Assembly: GCA_947623455.1 (NCBI GenBank)
Contig: OX392532.1
Location: forward strand, 50,471,058-50,535,057
DNA from: Mimachlamys varia
Lineage: Eukaryota; Mollusca; Bivalvia; Pectinida; Pectinidae
DNA: 64,000 bases
Direction of reading: 5' to 3'
Shown: positions 20,872 to 33,033 of the stretch, in pieces
Layout: each line of letters starts with the position of its first letter
Position numbering within the stretch: the first letter of the stretch is position 1
The notes under the pieces: model-generated
What the model was told of the DNA's origin: nothing
Databases searched by the model: none
The model's input: the letters and a program-made list of their open reading frames with translations, nothing else
Translations under genes and position numbers: made by a program

Positions 20872-21790
20872 GAGGTTCCATTACTAACACAGCATCTGGA
20901 CTAACGAGGATCTCCTGTACTAACAAATGTCCAGACTAACGAGGTTCCATGTACTAACAAAGTGTCCGAACAAACGAGGTTCCATGTACTAATAAAGTGT
21001 CTGGACTAACATGGTCCTTCTGTAATAACAAAGTATCTGGACTAACGAGGTTCAATGTATTAACAAAGTGCTAGGACTAACGAGGTTCTCCTGTAATAAC
21101 AATGCGTCCGGACTAACGAGGTTCTCCTGTAGTAACAAAGAGTCCGGACTAACGAGGTTATCTTGTATTAAAAAAGCTATCCGGACTAACGAGGATTTCT
21201 TGTTAAAACAAAGTGTCAAGACTAACAAGGTTCTCCTGTAATAAAAAAATTGTCCGGACGAACCAGGTTCTCATGTAATGATAAAAATATCTATACTAAC
21301 GAGGTTTTCCTGTAATAGTGTCTGGACTAACGAGGTTCTCCTGTAATAGTGTCCGGACTAACGAGGTTCTCCTGTAATAGTGTCCGGACTAACAAGGTTT
21401 TCCTGTATCAACAAAGTGTCCGGACTACCGAGGTTCTGCTGTATCAACAAAGTGTCCAGAACTAACGAGGTTTTCCTGTAGTAACAAAGAATCCGGACTA
21501 ACGAGGTTATCTTGTATTAAAAAAAGCTGTCCGGACTAACGAGGATTTCTTGTTAAAACAAAGTGTCAAGACTAACAAGGTTCTCCTGTAATAAAAAAAT
21601 TGTCCGGACGAACAAGGTTCTCATGTAATGATAAAATATCTATACTAACGAGGTTTTCCTGTAATAGTGTCTGGACTAACGAGGTTCTCCTGTAATAGTG
21701 TCCGGACTAACGAGGTTCTCCTGTAAAAGTGTCCGGACTAACGAAGTTTTCCTGTATCAACAAAGTGTCCGGACTTACTAGGTTCTGCTG
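20872..21790. repeat. 36-bp minisatellite, array 2 (right part)
   Basis: About 25 units of GTCCGGACTAACGAGGTT plus CTCCTGTAATAACAAA, some shortened to CTCCTGTAATAGTGTCCGGAC. A block with diagnostic changes (TTATCTTGTATTAAAAAA at 21158 and 21507) is repeated at about 349 bp, showing multi-unit duplication. Confidence 0.9.
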
Positions 21791-23029
21791 AAATTAAGGA
21801 ATAAAAGGGGTAAGATATGATAGCAAAGCGATAGAGAGGAGGAAACCAGTTGCGTTTATTTAGTTAACCGAGTCATATTCGAGATTTTTAATAAAACTTC
21901 CCTCTAGAGTGACTGGCGAATTACAGGAAAAGAGAAATTTTGTGAACCCATAAGTGTTATAAAACATTTAAAGTTTCGACGAATTCTATACTTTTCACCA
22001 ACTGTGAAGTTGGCCGATCGTTTACAATGATTATTAGAGCGTAAGGGTAGAGCAAAGAGATCAGACAAAGGCACAGAATAGAGCGTATATGTTGTACAGG
22101 TAGTTAGTACATGCTGTTGACGCTATGTGTCGTTATGTCGGAGAAATAAACAACCCCTACAGATAATGTATCGTTAAGACGGGGAGGGAGGAAGAGGGGA
22201 GGAGAGAGGGTTTTTTAAAACTCTTAATTAACTACTTTGTGGGTGTGGTTGAACTAGATTGAACTGTATTAAACAGATTGTTTTTATTTTCAGTTGATGT
22301 CATTTAGTTTTTTCCCGTCTGAACATTTAGATACACTGACTTAGCATGAATAGGTGTCAAGACATTAACCACGGATACATCATTTCATTATATTTATGTA
22401 TGATATCGACGCATATTGTAATAAGATTGTGCTATTTCAATAAGGGTCGTAACTGTACTGTAAGATTGTACATGAAAGGGTTAACCTTAATGTAATGGAT
22501 ACTACATGAGGAATATATTGCAATACGAGTTGCAAAAATTACCACATATATATCTATTTAAACACTTCATTTTGGGTAACTGCCTAAGGGAGATTACTCG
22601 TATTATCCTACTGCAACATATAACACGTATTACAGATTAAATCAGAACACAATATTGATACATAAGTATAAGAATGCAATTTAACTGTTCACAAAGTACA
22701 GAAATCACGAATCAATTACATTCGAGTGTTATTAATACATATCACGCGTGTAATTTTATGTTATATGTAATAGTATAAAATCGTTTAACTTAAACGACTT
22801 TCACGGTAGCAATTATACCAATATCTTCTGTCACGAACACGTGTCTGCTCCCACACTGACAGTAGCGTAGCTGCTTAAGGCTCGAGAAGACATTCGCATG
22901 AGTATATTTTTCTGGAGAGTGTATTTTTGATCAGTGATTCAACTAACCGTTATAGATTGGAAAACTGAACACTAACGACCACATTCTATAAATCAGTTAT
23001 TCAGCTAACTGTTATAGATTGAAAAACAG
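21791..23029. other. Non-coding, partly paralogous to 690-790
   Basis: 22105-22205 matches 690-790 after the first minisatellite, and TTTTTTAAAACTCTTAATTAAC (22210) matches the sequence right of the Penelope-like insertion at 1155. 21791-22104 appears inserted relative to the first locus. 22820-22930 resembles 18390-18500. No coding sequence recognised. Confidence 0.55.
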
Positions 23030-24525
23030 GGGCCGGTTGTTCAAAGGTCAATTAAATTAAACCTCCATTATCTTTTAATTGAGCTTTAAATGTAGATTAA
23101 ATCATAATCCACAATCAGTTAATCGTGGATTAAAAATGTGTTGTTCAAAAGCTTCATTAAAGGTCAATAAGTTAATGGAGCTTTAATAAAGGTTTAATTG
23201 GGAATCCTCAATTAAACTTCATTTAAATCAGGGGATTCCCAGGAATTCCCAATCTCAATGGCATCAAAACGTCCGAGGGCAGAAACTCGGCAGCGATAAA
23301 CTTGAGCTCTTCACATTTGTGAGCAGCACACGGACATCATAATTCAAAGATAAATCTAGGCCTACTTCAAATGCGACAAATGAGGACAGGCCGAGTCTGG
23401 AATATGATAGTTACAGAAATGAGTGCCTTTGGAAAAAAGTAAAACGGAAGTAGTTTAGAAGTTATGTAGGGTATGAAATACTACTGCCGAATACATTCAA
23501 AATATTATTACACACTAAACAATATTAGTGTGCCGCCGTCTTAATTAATGAACTGACTAAACCATCGTAGCAGTGGAAGGGACATAACCCCGGCTGAAAC
23601 GTTTTCGTGATAAAGTAAATGACGCGTCACAATACGCTCGGTAAATCGGTATTTTTTAATGATTGTATGCTATACTACCGTATTAATCATTAAATGAGTA
23701 TAATAGAAAGAAGAATTCAACAAGGCCAAGTGTAGAACAATATTTAGACACTCATAAACGCCACAAAAACAACATTCGCCCTCTATATTGGGACATTTTG
23801 CTACTTAGTAACACCTTGGCGTATTGCGTTCTACGTCATCAGAGTTGCGTTTTACAAGATTATGGGATGTAGGTGCAATTGTCAACAAACAGACAATAAA
23901 TTGTCTAAAACATACGCGAGTTGTAAGTATTGGATGTGTACTTACACAACGATTTCAAGCGTAGATTGTTTCTTTTCGTTGGATGTCCTAAGCGATCTCT
24001 CATTATGCCAATGATAAATTCGTAGCCAGCCCTGCCAAACCTGTAATACCTTGGTCTAATGTAAGTTTTAGGACGTGACCGGTCGTATAACAGGGGCACG
24101 TTTTAAACGTATCTATGGTCGAATGTAGGGGGTGTGTGGAATTCTCGATATAAACATAGCACATGCGTTATGGTCTTTTCGGCCCCCCCCCCCCCCGCAA
24201 CCCCGTACTTTTGTCACGTGTCCCTGTGGTTGTAGTGAACTGGCAGTCGACGAACCCAGTTCCCTTCAACTCCACGAATATCAAACAACAGGTTCATCGC
24301 CATCATGAAGTAGAATTTTGCACTTTTTACTATTTAATCTTGGTTTAATGGAACCCTTAACCTTCATTAAAAATCGGAGAGTTAATCAAGCTTTAATCCT
24401 CCTTTAAATTTAATGAACGTTTGTGCAACGTAACATTTTCTGGAAATGACGTCATCAAGTTAATGATGGTTTAATGGAGCTTTAATCCTCGATTAACTTT
24501 TAATCAACCTTTGAACAACCGGCCC
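23030..24525. mobile_element. Harbinger-like DNA transposon, decayed
   Basis: Terminal inverted repeats start GGGCCGGTTGTTCAAAGGT (23030) and end with its complement (24525), flanked by the 3-bp duplication CAG (23027-23029 and 24526-24528). Subterminal regions are rich in TTTAATGGAGC/GCTTTAAT motifs. A minus-strand remnant at 24099-23905 reads PLLYDRSRPKTYIRPRY then FIIGIMRDRLGHPTKRNNL, resembling the N-terminal part of PIF/Harbinger nucleases. No DDE domain is readable, so it is non-autonomous or decayed. Confidence 0.65.
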
Positions 24526-25469
24526 CAGAACACTAACAACAACAAAAAATAAGCTACTTAAAGTAAAAAAAAAAAGATAAACGTCCGCTATCACAGCCGC
24601 AGTCTCAATATCCATTTCAAATATTGTTTGTATTTTTTATTTATTCGTTTCGTAAACAATCATTGTTTGTTTCACAGTTTTCGACGCCCGTCTCGATGCC
24701 ACCAAATTATCCTCTGTTCTCTTTCTTACCTGTACATACATATCTGATACGTGTATCATTTGTCAATATTGGTCCAAAGCTTTATTTCTACATCAGGAGA
24801 CAGATTGATATAAGTTATATGTACATGTTTCTTTACCCTCTGGTTTGTATTAATTGTATATACCACTGATATTACCTATATGGGATATATGGTTAACTAG
24901 ATATCAATTATCAAGTCCATATGTAAAGTGGATAGATGTTATATGTATGCTGTAAAACAGAAGCATATATAGGCCAAATGTCGTAAGTAATGATCAGAAT
25001 ATAGAGGGCGGGATTTTGACTTGACTATGCATCATATAATTTTCTATACTTTCTTCCCCATTTCATTGTCTTCCAAAGTTTACACTAAGTCAGTCATATT
25101 ATGTAATTTAAGTTACTCATCGCACACGACAGAGTACACGACATTTCGTCAGGAGCTGAAAAGCGCGTGCCCCACTCTAATTAGGAAATGAAGTGGTCAG
25201 AGTTTATTAGTTTATTTGAGTGAGGCGGGGCGAAGTGAACATGTAAATATATAATATACCTCTCTATGCTGAGTATCGCCATGCGTTCCATACCTGATAC
25301 ATATTCTACATGTTCACGGTTTGGCTTTGTCATAAATGTTTGTTGTGTGCGATGACTTATTATAATAAAACTCCCAAAACCTACTTATCCAGTTGCTAAC
25401 ATTTCACCAATCTCATCATCATACTTTCACCAATAGGATACGCCATATTTCATTGTTAGAGAGACTCAA
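24526..25469. other. Non-coding, nothing recognised
   Basis: AT-rich, with short open frames only (for example 24624-24869) and no recognised motif or repeat structure. Confidence 0.45.
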
Positions 25470-25757
25470 CTTGAGTACTGGCACGGTACATAATGTACAC
25501 ATTTTCGTAGTATACGATTTGAAATTATACAGAACTAGTTTAATTTTACTTCTAAGTTCATAAATCAAAGGGGTTCTACCCACCTGACCCTTCTGCTTCT
25601 AAATTAGTTTAGAAATTTTGGATTCCAACCTTTTGGCCCCTTGCATCACTGAAGAGTCCTAGGAAGACGAAACAGCTGTATGGTGAAGTTTAATTCACCT
25701 TTTCGCCATTCAAAAAGTGCAGCACGTAGGAGTGTTATGTCATTTTGAGAAGTACAG
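25470..25757 (+). mobile_element. Hammerhead-bearing repeat element B
   Basis: Matches element A (12345-12790) from TACTGGCACGGTACATAAT to GTGCAGCACGTAGGAGTG, but the left inverted arm is missing (joined near AAAGGGGTTCTACCCACCTGA). It keeps the loop region (CTTCTGCTTCTAAATTAG...) and the plus-strand hammerhead. Confidence 0.6.
25644..25685 (+). ncRNA. Candidate type I hammerhead ribozyme (weakened stem II)
   Basis: Stem I CATCA (25644-25648) pairs with TGGTG (25681-25685); core CTGAAGA (25649-25655); stem II GTCC against AGAC with one C-A mismatch at the loop side; GAA (25669-25671); palindromic stem III ACAGCTGT (25672-25679); A17 at 25680, where cleavage is predicted. Core residues are all consensus; only the stem II closing pair is lost. 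Confidence 0.65.
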
Positions 25758-25759
25758 TA

Positions 25760-26010
25760 TGGATCATTCTCAAATTTCATATGTAGGTTCCCCTTGGTGC
25801 CTTGTTGTGCATAGTCTATTTTCGGACAGATCCGATAAACAATATGGCCAGCAGGGGGCCATCTGGGATTTGTTGGAAATAGATTGTTACCGCTGTTTCT
25901 AGAGAAGTCCTGGATGGATCATTCTCACATTTCATATGGAGGTATTCCTTGGTGTTTAGTTGTGCATAGTCCATTTTCGGACGGATCCTTAACATTACAG
26001 ATCCTACTTG
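25760..26010. repeat. Two tandem ~155-bp units
   Basis: TGGATCATTCTCAAATTTC...CCTTGGTGCC...TTTTCGGACRGATCC occurs at 25760 and 25915. Probably the core of a bivalve tandem-core interspersed element. The 137-codon frame starting at 25884 runs out of the repeat and is not recognisable. Confidence 0.65.
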
Positions 26011-26297
26011 TGAGAAAAAAAAAGATTAAAACACACTTGCGTCACATATATATCGAGATTAATTCCGTGGATTACAGATCACAGTTGATGAAGTCAAAAT
26101 GTTTTTGTACGGAAAGGATTGTCCTAAGATATCTGCATCATAAAAACAAGAAGAAAACGGCAGATCAACAACTGACTGTCTGCACTGCATCCTTCAAAAT
26201 AAGTAAGATGATAAGACTCGTTTATGCCCAGAGGTGCAGGACAGGGAAATTCCAACCGAGGAGTTTTGTTTTACAAAATGTGGTTAAAAAATCATAG

Positions 26298-26650
26298 AAT
26301 ACCAAATCGTTAACAAAATAATATACGACCTCAACGTTGATTTAACTAGAGGCAAAATAGAAACAAAGGAAAGATTTACATGGAGACCCTCGTAAAAGTA
26401 CAAGAGCATAAGACCATGTGTTCCGGAAGAGTAAGCGTCTTCTGTTTCATCGACGACACCCTCCATGTAAATCTTGGTCACATCCAAATAAGCATCAATC
26501 CTCAAAATGAAAAAACGATTGATCATTGTCGATCACAACAAATAAGCACACTAATAAGCAAACTCAAAAACGTCCATCTTCATATCACACAAAGATAGAG
26601 AATATTGCTCGATGAAATCAAGATGGCGACAATAAAACTTGCCAATAGTC
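26298..26650 (-). mobile_element. Penelope-like retroelement fragment (copy d)
   Basis: Minus-strand copy of the family 3' block, with TTTGCCTCTAGTT, GGAGACCCTCGT..., GCGTCTTCTGTTTCATCGACGAC on + and the complement of the GKxxxRHLDxIEQYS ending at about 26600-26635. Truncated at the 5' end. Confidence 0.7.
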
Positions 26651-26989
26651 TTCATCAAGCTGCATTAAGTACTTCATTAAGTAGGAGACCTAGTCATGGG
26701 TTTTATTCTACAGGTTTAGGTATGACAATGTATAGTTCCTCTCATTCAAAAAGCAGGAATAAGCTCAGAAACCAAGAAAATATGTTCGGATTGACTACTT
26801 TTCTTTTCCTCTTGAGCCTTTGATGAAAATGAATCCGTCAGTAAGATTTAGCTTACATCATATTTGCAAACCATGTTGGTGCAGAAAAAGTATTTTATGT
26901 GTGGTAAATACATCATGCAAAATGTTAGTGTCGGCTTCACGGGCATCGGAGTTATTATAATGCTTGACGTCACGTCATTGTTGAGCCGT

Positions 26990-27750
26990 TGTGACGTACG
27001 ATTATTGGCCGTGTAAGCTGTACGGAGGATCATGAATGACTGTGTAAGCTGTACGGAGGATCATGAATGACTGTGTAAGCTGTACGGAGGATCATGAATG
27101 ACTGTGTAAGTTGTGCGGAGGATCATGAATGACTGTGTAAGCTGTACGGAGGATCATCAGTGACTGTGTCAGCTGTACGGATGATCATGAATGACTGTGT
27201 CAGCTGTACGGAGGATCATGAATGACTGTGTCAGCTGTACGGAGGATCATGAATGACTGTGTCAGCTGTACGGATGATCATCAGTAGCTATGTCAGCTGT
27301 ACGGAGGATCATGAATGACTGTGTAAGCTGTACGGAGGATCATGAATGACTGTGTAAGCTGTACGGAGGATCATCAGTGACTGTGTCAGCTGTACGGAGG
27401 ATCATGAATGACTGTGTAAGCTGTACGGAGGATCATGAATGACTGTGTAAGCTGTACGGAGGATCATGAATGACTGTGTAAGCTGTACGGAGGATCATGA
27501 ATGACTGTGTCAGCTGTACGGAGGATCATGAATGACTGTGTAAGCTGTACGGAGGATCATGAATGACTGTGTAAGCTGTACGGAGGATCATCAGTGACTG
27601 TGTCAGCTGTACGGAGGATCATGAATGACTGTGTAAGCTGTACGGAGGATCATGAATGACTGTGTAAGCTGTACGGAGGATCATCAGTGTCTGTGTCTGC
27701 AGTACGATTGATTATTATTGGCTGTGTATGATGTACGGAGGATCATTAGT
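26990..27750. repeat. 31-bp minisatellite
   Basis: About 24 copies of GTGTAAGCTGTACGGAGGAT plus CATGAATGACT, with variants (CATCAGTGACT, GTCAGCTG) arranged in repeating blocks. Edge units at 26990 and 27705-27750 are more diverged (GTACGATTATTGGCC), the usual ageing pattern at tandem array margins. Confidence 0.95.
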
Positions 27751-28714
27751 AGGTAAACAGATAGGTCTGGATAAGAAAATAAAAAAAATCGTTATTCTCA
27801 GTAAAAGAAATATTTTGAGAACTTGTGTTCATTTATCTGTTTAATAAGAAATATAAAAAAAAATGATATTACCAAGTAAACCTTGCTCGATTTCCACACA
27901 GAATTAATAGACACCAGGAAACAGGTTCTCAACGAGTTTTTATTTATTTTCATTTTGTTTTAAGCTTCCGGATATTCTGCCTTAAGTATCAAGGTACATT
28001 GTTTTTAAACTGAAGCTCCTCCCATATTACATTTACGGTAACGTATTTTTGTTATCGTGAGGGGGTACTCTGTTATAGACATAGACAGATTAGAATGATA
28101 CGGTACACGTCAAACTAACCGACAAGTTGTGTAACAGACATATAAAATGTACAATGTCGTACATTGATCACGCCAGCCATCCGCTGATCGGCACATGATA
28201 CCTAAGATAACCGTAATTTAGATAAATTAGATAACCGACATACATTGACAGTCAACATGTGTGTCAGTCACTGCATTAACAGTAACTAGGTCAGTCACCA
28301 AACTAATTGAAGTGATCATTACTAAAGAAAAAAGGAGATGACTGCAGCCTTGTTACAAAACTCTATTGATAAATTCGTTAATGTATCAATCAGATTAGTC
28401 GTTGTGTTAAGTCTAAAAATATGTCTCAGATTAGCAACTTACGTAAGTATGATTCAGCAATTTTATTATCAACAATCAGTTTTGTCCTCATTAAATTTCT
28501 ATTTTCCTAGCATCTTCAGTATAATAATATAACAAATGCAAATCCTTAAAAGAGCGTAGCTTTAGTAAATCTCTGATATTTTCTGAGAATAATTAATGAA
28601 CTGATTCAGAAAGAGATAACATTTCCAGAATTTGAAGTCGGCAAGTCTAAAACAGTCCCAAGCTATTCAAGCAACGACAGAGAAAAATGAAATAGAAATC
28701 AGCTGAAAGATGTT
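27751..28714. other. Non-coding, nothing recognised
   Basis: AT-rich. The frame at 28338-28532 begins with ATG but shows no recognisable motif. No repeat structure seen. Confidence 0.45.
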
Positions 28715-28800
28715 CCTTTTCGTTATAACGAGATTGTTTCTCGTAATTACCGGTTTCTTTGTCGTAAAAACGAGTTTATTTATGTTCTCGCTTTTATTCT
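28715..28800. repeat. Palindromic TCGTTATAACGA-type repeat, left block
   Basis: CGTTATAACGAGATTGTTTC, TCGTAATTACCGGT and TCGTAAAAACGAG follow one another. The same motif set, inverted, is expanded at 31065-31310, about 2.3 kb away. The two blocks may mark the ends of one repeat element. Confidence 0.5.
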
Positions 28801-29228
28801 ATTACTCATATTTCATGTATTGCCCGAAATTGCGGACATTCTGACATCCTGCTTTAGTATCGGTTTCAGTGTGGGCATAGTAGAACACATGAACTGGATG
28901 TACTATATTAAAAAAATACTATTTTCAGTTGTTTTTGTTAGAAACAACATGTTGAATGTCATTGAGGTCAGACATAATGAGGAATAGCACCAGAGCACAG
29001 GTACCTGAGAATTTGTTACAGCTAGTTTGGGGATTGTTCCCAGAGTAATTGATATTTAGAATAAAGAGGGCATTATATGCACTACTAAAGTTACAGTTTA
29101 TTAAATCGTTTTAATATTAAGCATTTCAATTTTGAAACAAAGTAACACTTCTAAGAAATTCCATTAAAATCAAAAGAGTATTTGTCCAGCGTCAAAGTTT
29201 TCCTTTGTATCATGCAACAAATGTTTAT

Positions 29229-29258
29229 TAGGTCACCTGAGCTTGCTCAAGTGACCTA
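29229..29258. repeat. Hairpin start of an interspersed repeat
   Basis: TAGGTCACCTGAGCTTGCTC then AAGTGACCTA folds into a near-perfect stem. The following ~750 bp (to about 30010), with repeated GGTTGCCATGGTAAC phrases and CAGGGACCAG, has the look of a dispersed mollusc repeat. No protein found. Confidence 0.5.
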
Positions 29259-30769
29259 TTCGGATCACTTTCCGTTCGTTGTCATGCGTTTGTGTGAACT
29301 TTTTACATCTTCGACTTCTCCACAGGGACCAGTGGATGAAATATTTTCAGACTTAGCCAAAATAATCCTTGCTTAATAAGAATACAGATTTGTAAAGTTT
29401 GGATTCCTGCCCCTACCCCAGGGACCAGGATTGGGCCCCAAGGAAAGATTAAACCAGCTACTCCTCTTAAACTACTGAGGGAATTTTGAACGAAACTTGT
29501 TTGTAATAATCTTTATTCATTTTAGAAATGCGTAATCTATATCAGGTTGAAATGTTGGTTGCCATTGTAAACAGGTCACATTACTGCCTTTTTAGGGGGA
29601 AAATATTGTCCAGACAACTCCTTATAAACCTGCGAACCGATGCAAGTGAAATTACACATGGATGTTAGGGACTATGTGCAAACAGGGCAGAGTATTTTGC
29701 TGGTTGCCATGGTACAATTGTAACCAGGCTAAAATATTTAAATTATTGTGTAAATGTTAGGAACCATGTGTACATATACATGCAAGTTATTTCATGCAGA
29801 GTATTGGTTGCCATGGTAACCATGTCACTATAAACAGGATTTTATTTTAAAATTGTGTCTGTAAAACTTCTCCTAAACCCGTGAACCAATTTCGATTAAA
29901 ATACACGGGAATGCTAGGGTTAATGTGTAAATGTATCTGTATATAAAATTGTGTTCGTCATAATCATTGCCTTATAAAAGTTTCTATTGTAAAAGTTGGG
30001 GGACTGGGGGTATAAGTTAGCCATTGGCTTACAGCACGGTTGCTCATTTTCTTGCGGAAGCCATTTCTACTTGTTGACAATTATCATCATATAGTAAAAT
30101 AATTTGTTTCAAAAGTTTTAGAATCTTTATTCTTAATAACATAACAAATGTTTTACATGTTGATTTCATCATTGAAATTGAGCTACCTTATACTGTACCT
30201 TTAACATTACTCAGGTGTTTCCAAACGAAAAGATTATATCATAAGCAGTGTGTTTTAATACTGAGATAATGAAACAATGGATTTGATGTTAGTGGGTGGG
30301 TGGGGAACACATATTCATATGAGATGCATTGTGCGTGTTTAAAAGGTGGTAGCAGAAACGCCCGCTTCCCTGTATTACGCTGTCAATTGTGACCCTTTCA
30401 CCAACATTTCTTTTACGCTATAGAGTGTAACACTTCATTTATTGTACGATCCTGTTAACATACTCTTTTAACAAATCTACGTCCCCCGTTCAATAACGTG
30501 ACCAGGATCTACTGTAAAAGCATCATTTTTCGTTGTGGTTTTATTTCGTGTTTAACGCTTTGAAACGAATTTGTTGTGATTATACCTCTAACAAGTACAT
30601 TCCAATCTCGGATGGGCCTTTTTTTATAGAAAGTACAGTGTATCTACCTCATTGTAGAGTGCGTTCCCACACCTCATACATAATTTACGTTGTTAAGTAC
30701 TATCCAACCCCCAACCCCTCCGTTGTTAACCCATATCGTATTTTTAACATATCAAAACATGATCCTCCC

Positions 30770-31040
30770 TTTGTAGAGTGTGACACGATACCTAATATAA
30801 ACCTCCTGTTATAGAGTGTGACCCTCCCGTTTGAGATTGTGACACGATACCTAATATAAACCTCGTGTTATAGAGTATGACCCTCCCGTTAGAGAGTGTG
30901 ACACGATACCTAATATATATCTTGTTGTAGTGTTCCCATGTTAGAGAATGACCTCCTTAATAGTGTGTGACACCCCCTTTCTAGATCGTGACACTTCTGG
31001 CTATAGAGTTTGACCCTCCCGTTGTTGAGTTTGACACTAA
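30770..31040. repeat. Degenerate ~57-bp tandem repeat
   Basis: Units of GAGTGTGACACGATACCTAA plus TATAAACCTCSTGTTATAGAGTRTGACCCTCCCGTT at 30776, 30834 and 30893, with older diverged units on both sides (30395 onward). Confidence 0.75.
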
Positions 31041-31064
31041 AATTAAAATGTTTCTGGCAAGAAC

Positions 31065-31310
31065 ACAAATAAACTCGTTTTTACGAGAAATAATCTCGTT
31101 ATAACAAGAAAGAAACTCGTTATTACGAGAAAGAATATCGTTATAACGAAATAGAAACTCGTTATTACGAGAAAGAATATCGTTATTACGAGAAAAAACT
31201 CGTAATTACGAGAAAGAAACGAAAAAGAAACTCCTAATTACGAGACAGAAACTCGTTATAACGAGAAAGAAACTCGTAATTATGAGAAATAAATTTATTT
31301 ATTTTCTTGT
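31065..31310. repeat. Palindromic ACTCGTTATAACGAGA repeats
   Basis: About 11 near-palindromic ~20-bp units (CTCGTTATTACGAGAAAGAA and variants). Almost every unit can form its own hairpin, so the tract is likely to extrude or slip. Confidence 0.85.
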
Positions 31311-31527
31311 GACAATAAATTTTATTTTTTTTTCTATTGGTCCAGATAGGCTTCCGTGAAATCCCCATCTCGCACAGCATTGCTAAAAAGAATCGCGTTA
31401 TTTCCAAATGAAGTGGTCGGTTGAGAAACGTTTTATTTTAGTGTGTCCCGATTCTACTGCATACTAAAAGGCGTTAAACGTTAAAACACATTATTTGTCA
31501 AAATATTAAAACTCTCGATAGCACAAA

Positions 31528-33033
31528 ACACCAAATACACATGTATGTACAGTACATGTAAAGGAGGGGTCCTAACACCAAATACACACGTATGTACAGT
31601 ACATGTAAAGGAGTGGTCCTAACACCAAATACACATGTATGTATAGTTCATGTAAAGAAGTTGTCCTAACACCAAATACACATGTATGTACAGCACATGT
31701 TAAGGAGTTGTCCTAACACCAAATACACATGTATGTACAGTACATGTAAAGGAGTGGTCCTAACACCAAATACACATGTATGTACAGCACATGTTAAGGA
31801 GTTGTCCTAACACCAAATACACATGTATGTACAGTACATGTAAAGGAGTGGTCCTAACACCAAATACACATGTATGTACAGTACATGTAAAGGAGTGGTC
31901 CTAACACGAAATACACATGTATGTACAGTACATGTAAAGGAGTGGTCCTAACACGAAATACACATGTATGTACAGTACATGTAAATGAGTTGTCCTAACA
32001 CCAAATACACATGTATGTACAGTACATGTAAAGGAGTGGTCCTAACACTAAATACACACGTATGTACAGTACATGTGAAGGAGTGGTCCTAACACCAAAT
32101 ACACACGTATGTACAGTACATGTAAAGGAGTGGTCCTAACACCAAATACACATGTATGTACAGTACGTGTAAAGGATTTGTCCTAACACCAAATACACAT
32201 GTATGTACAGTACGTGTAAAGGAGTGGTCCTAACACCAAATACACATGTATGTACAGTACATGTAAAGGAGTGGTCCTAACACCAAATGCACATGTATGT
32301 ACAGTACGTGTAAATGAGTTGTCCTAACACCAAATACACATGTATGTACAGTACATGTAAAGGAGTGGTCCTAACACCAAATACACATGTATGTACAGCA
32401 CATGTAAAGGAGTGGTCCTAACACCAAATGCACATATATGTACAGTACATGTAAAGGAGTGGTCCTAACACCAAATACACATGTATGTACAGTACATGTA
32501 AAGGAGTAGTCCTAACACCAAATACACATGTATGTACAGTACATGTAAAGGAGTGGTCCTAACACCAAATACACATGTATGTACAGTACATGTAAAGGAG
32601 GGGTCCTAACACCAAATACACATGTATGTACAGTACATGTAAAGGAGTTGTCCTAACACGAAATACACATGTATGTACAGTACATCTAAAGGAGTGGTCC
32701 TAACACGAAATACACATGTATGTACAGTACATGTAAAGGAGTTGTCCTAACACCAAATACACATGTATGTACAGTACATCTAAAGGAGTGGTCCTAACAC
32801 CAAATACACATGTATGTACAGTACATGTAAAGGAGTGGTCCTAACACCAAATACACATGTATGTACAGTACATGTAAAGGAATGGTCCTAACACCAAATA
32901 CACATGTATGTACAGTACATGTAAAGGAATGGTCCTAACACCAAATACACATGTATGTACAGTACATGTAAAGGAATGGTCCTAACACCAAATACACATG
33001 TATGTACAGTACATGTAAAGGAGTGGTCCTAAC
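31528..33033. repeat. 47-bp satellite
   Basis: About 32 copies of CAAATACACATGTATGTACA plus GTACATGTAAAGGAGTGGTCCTAACAC. Each unit contains a dyad around TGTACAGTACATGT. A recurring set of variants (GTTAAGGAGTTG, ACGTGTAAAGG) is shared between non-adjacent units. Confidence 0.95.

Noticed and set aside
25884..26297. 137-codon frame
   Set aside because: It starts inside a tandem repeat unit and has no recognised motif.
31528..33033. CRISPR-like regular array
   Set aside because: The whole 47-bp unit repeats; there are no unique spacers and the context is animal. The same applies to the 31-, 68- and 120-bp arrays.
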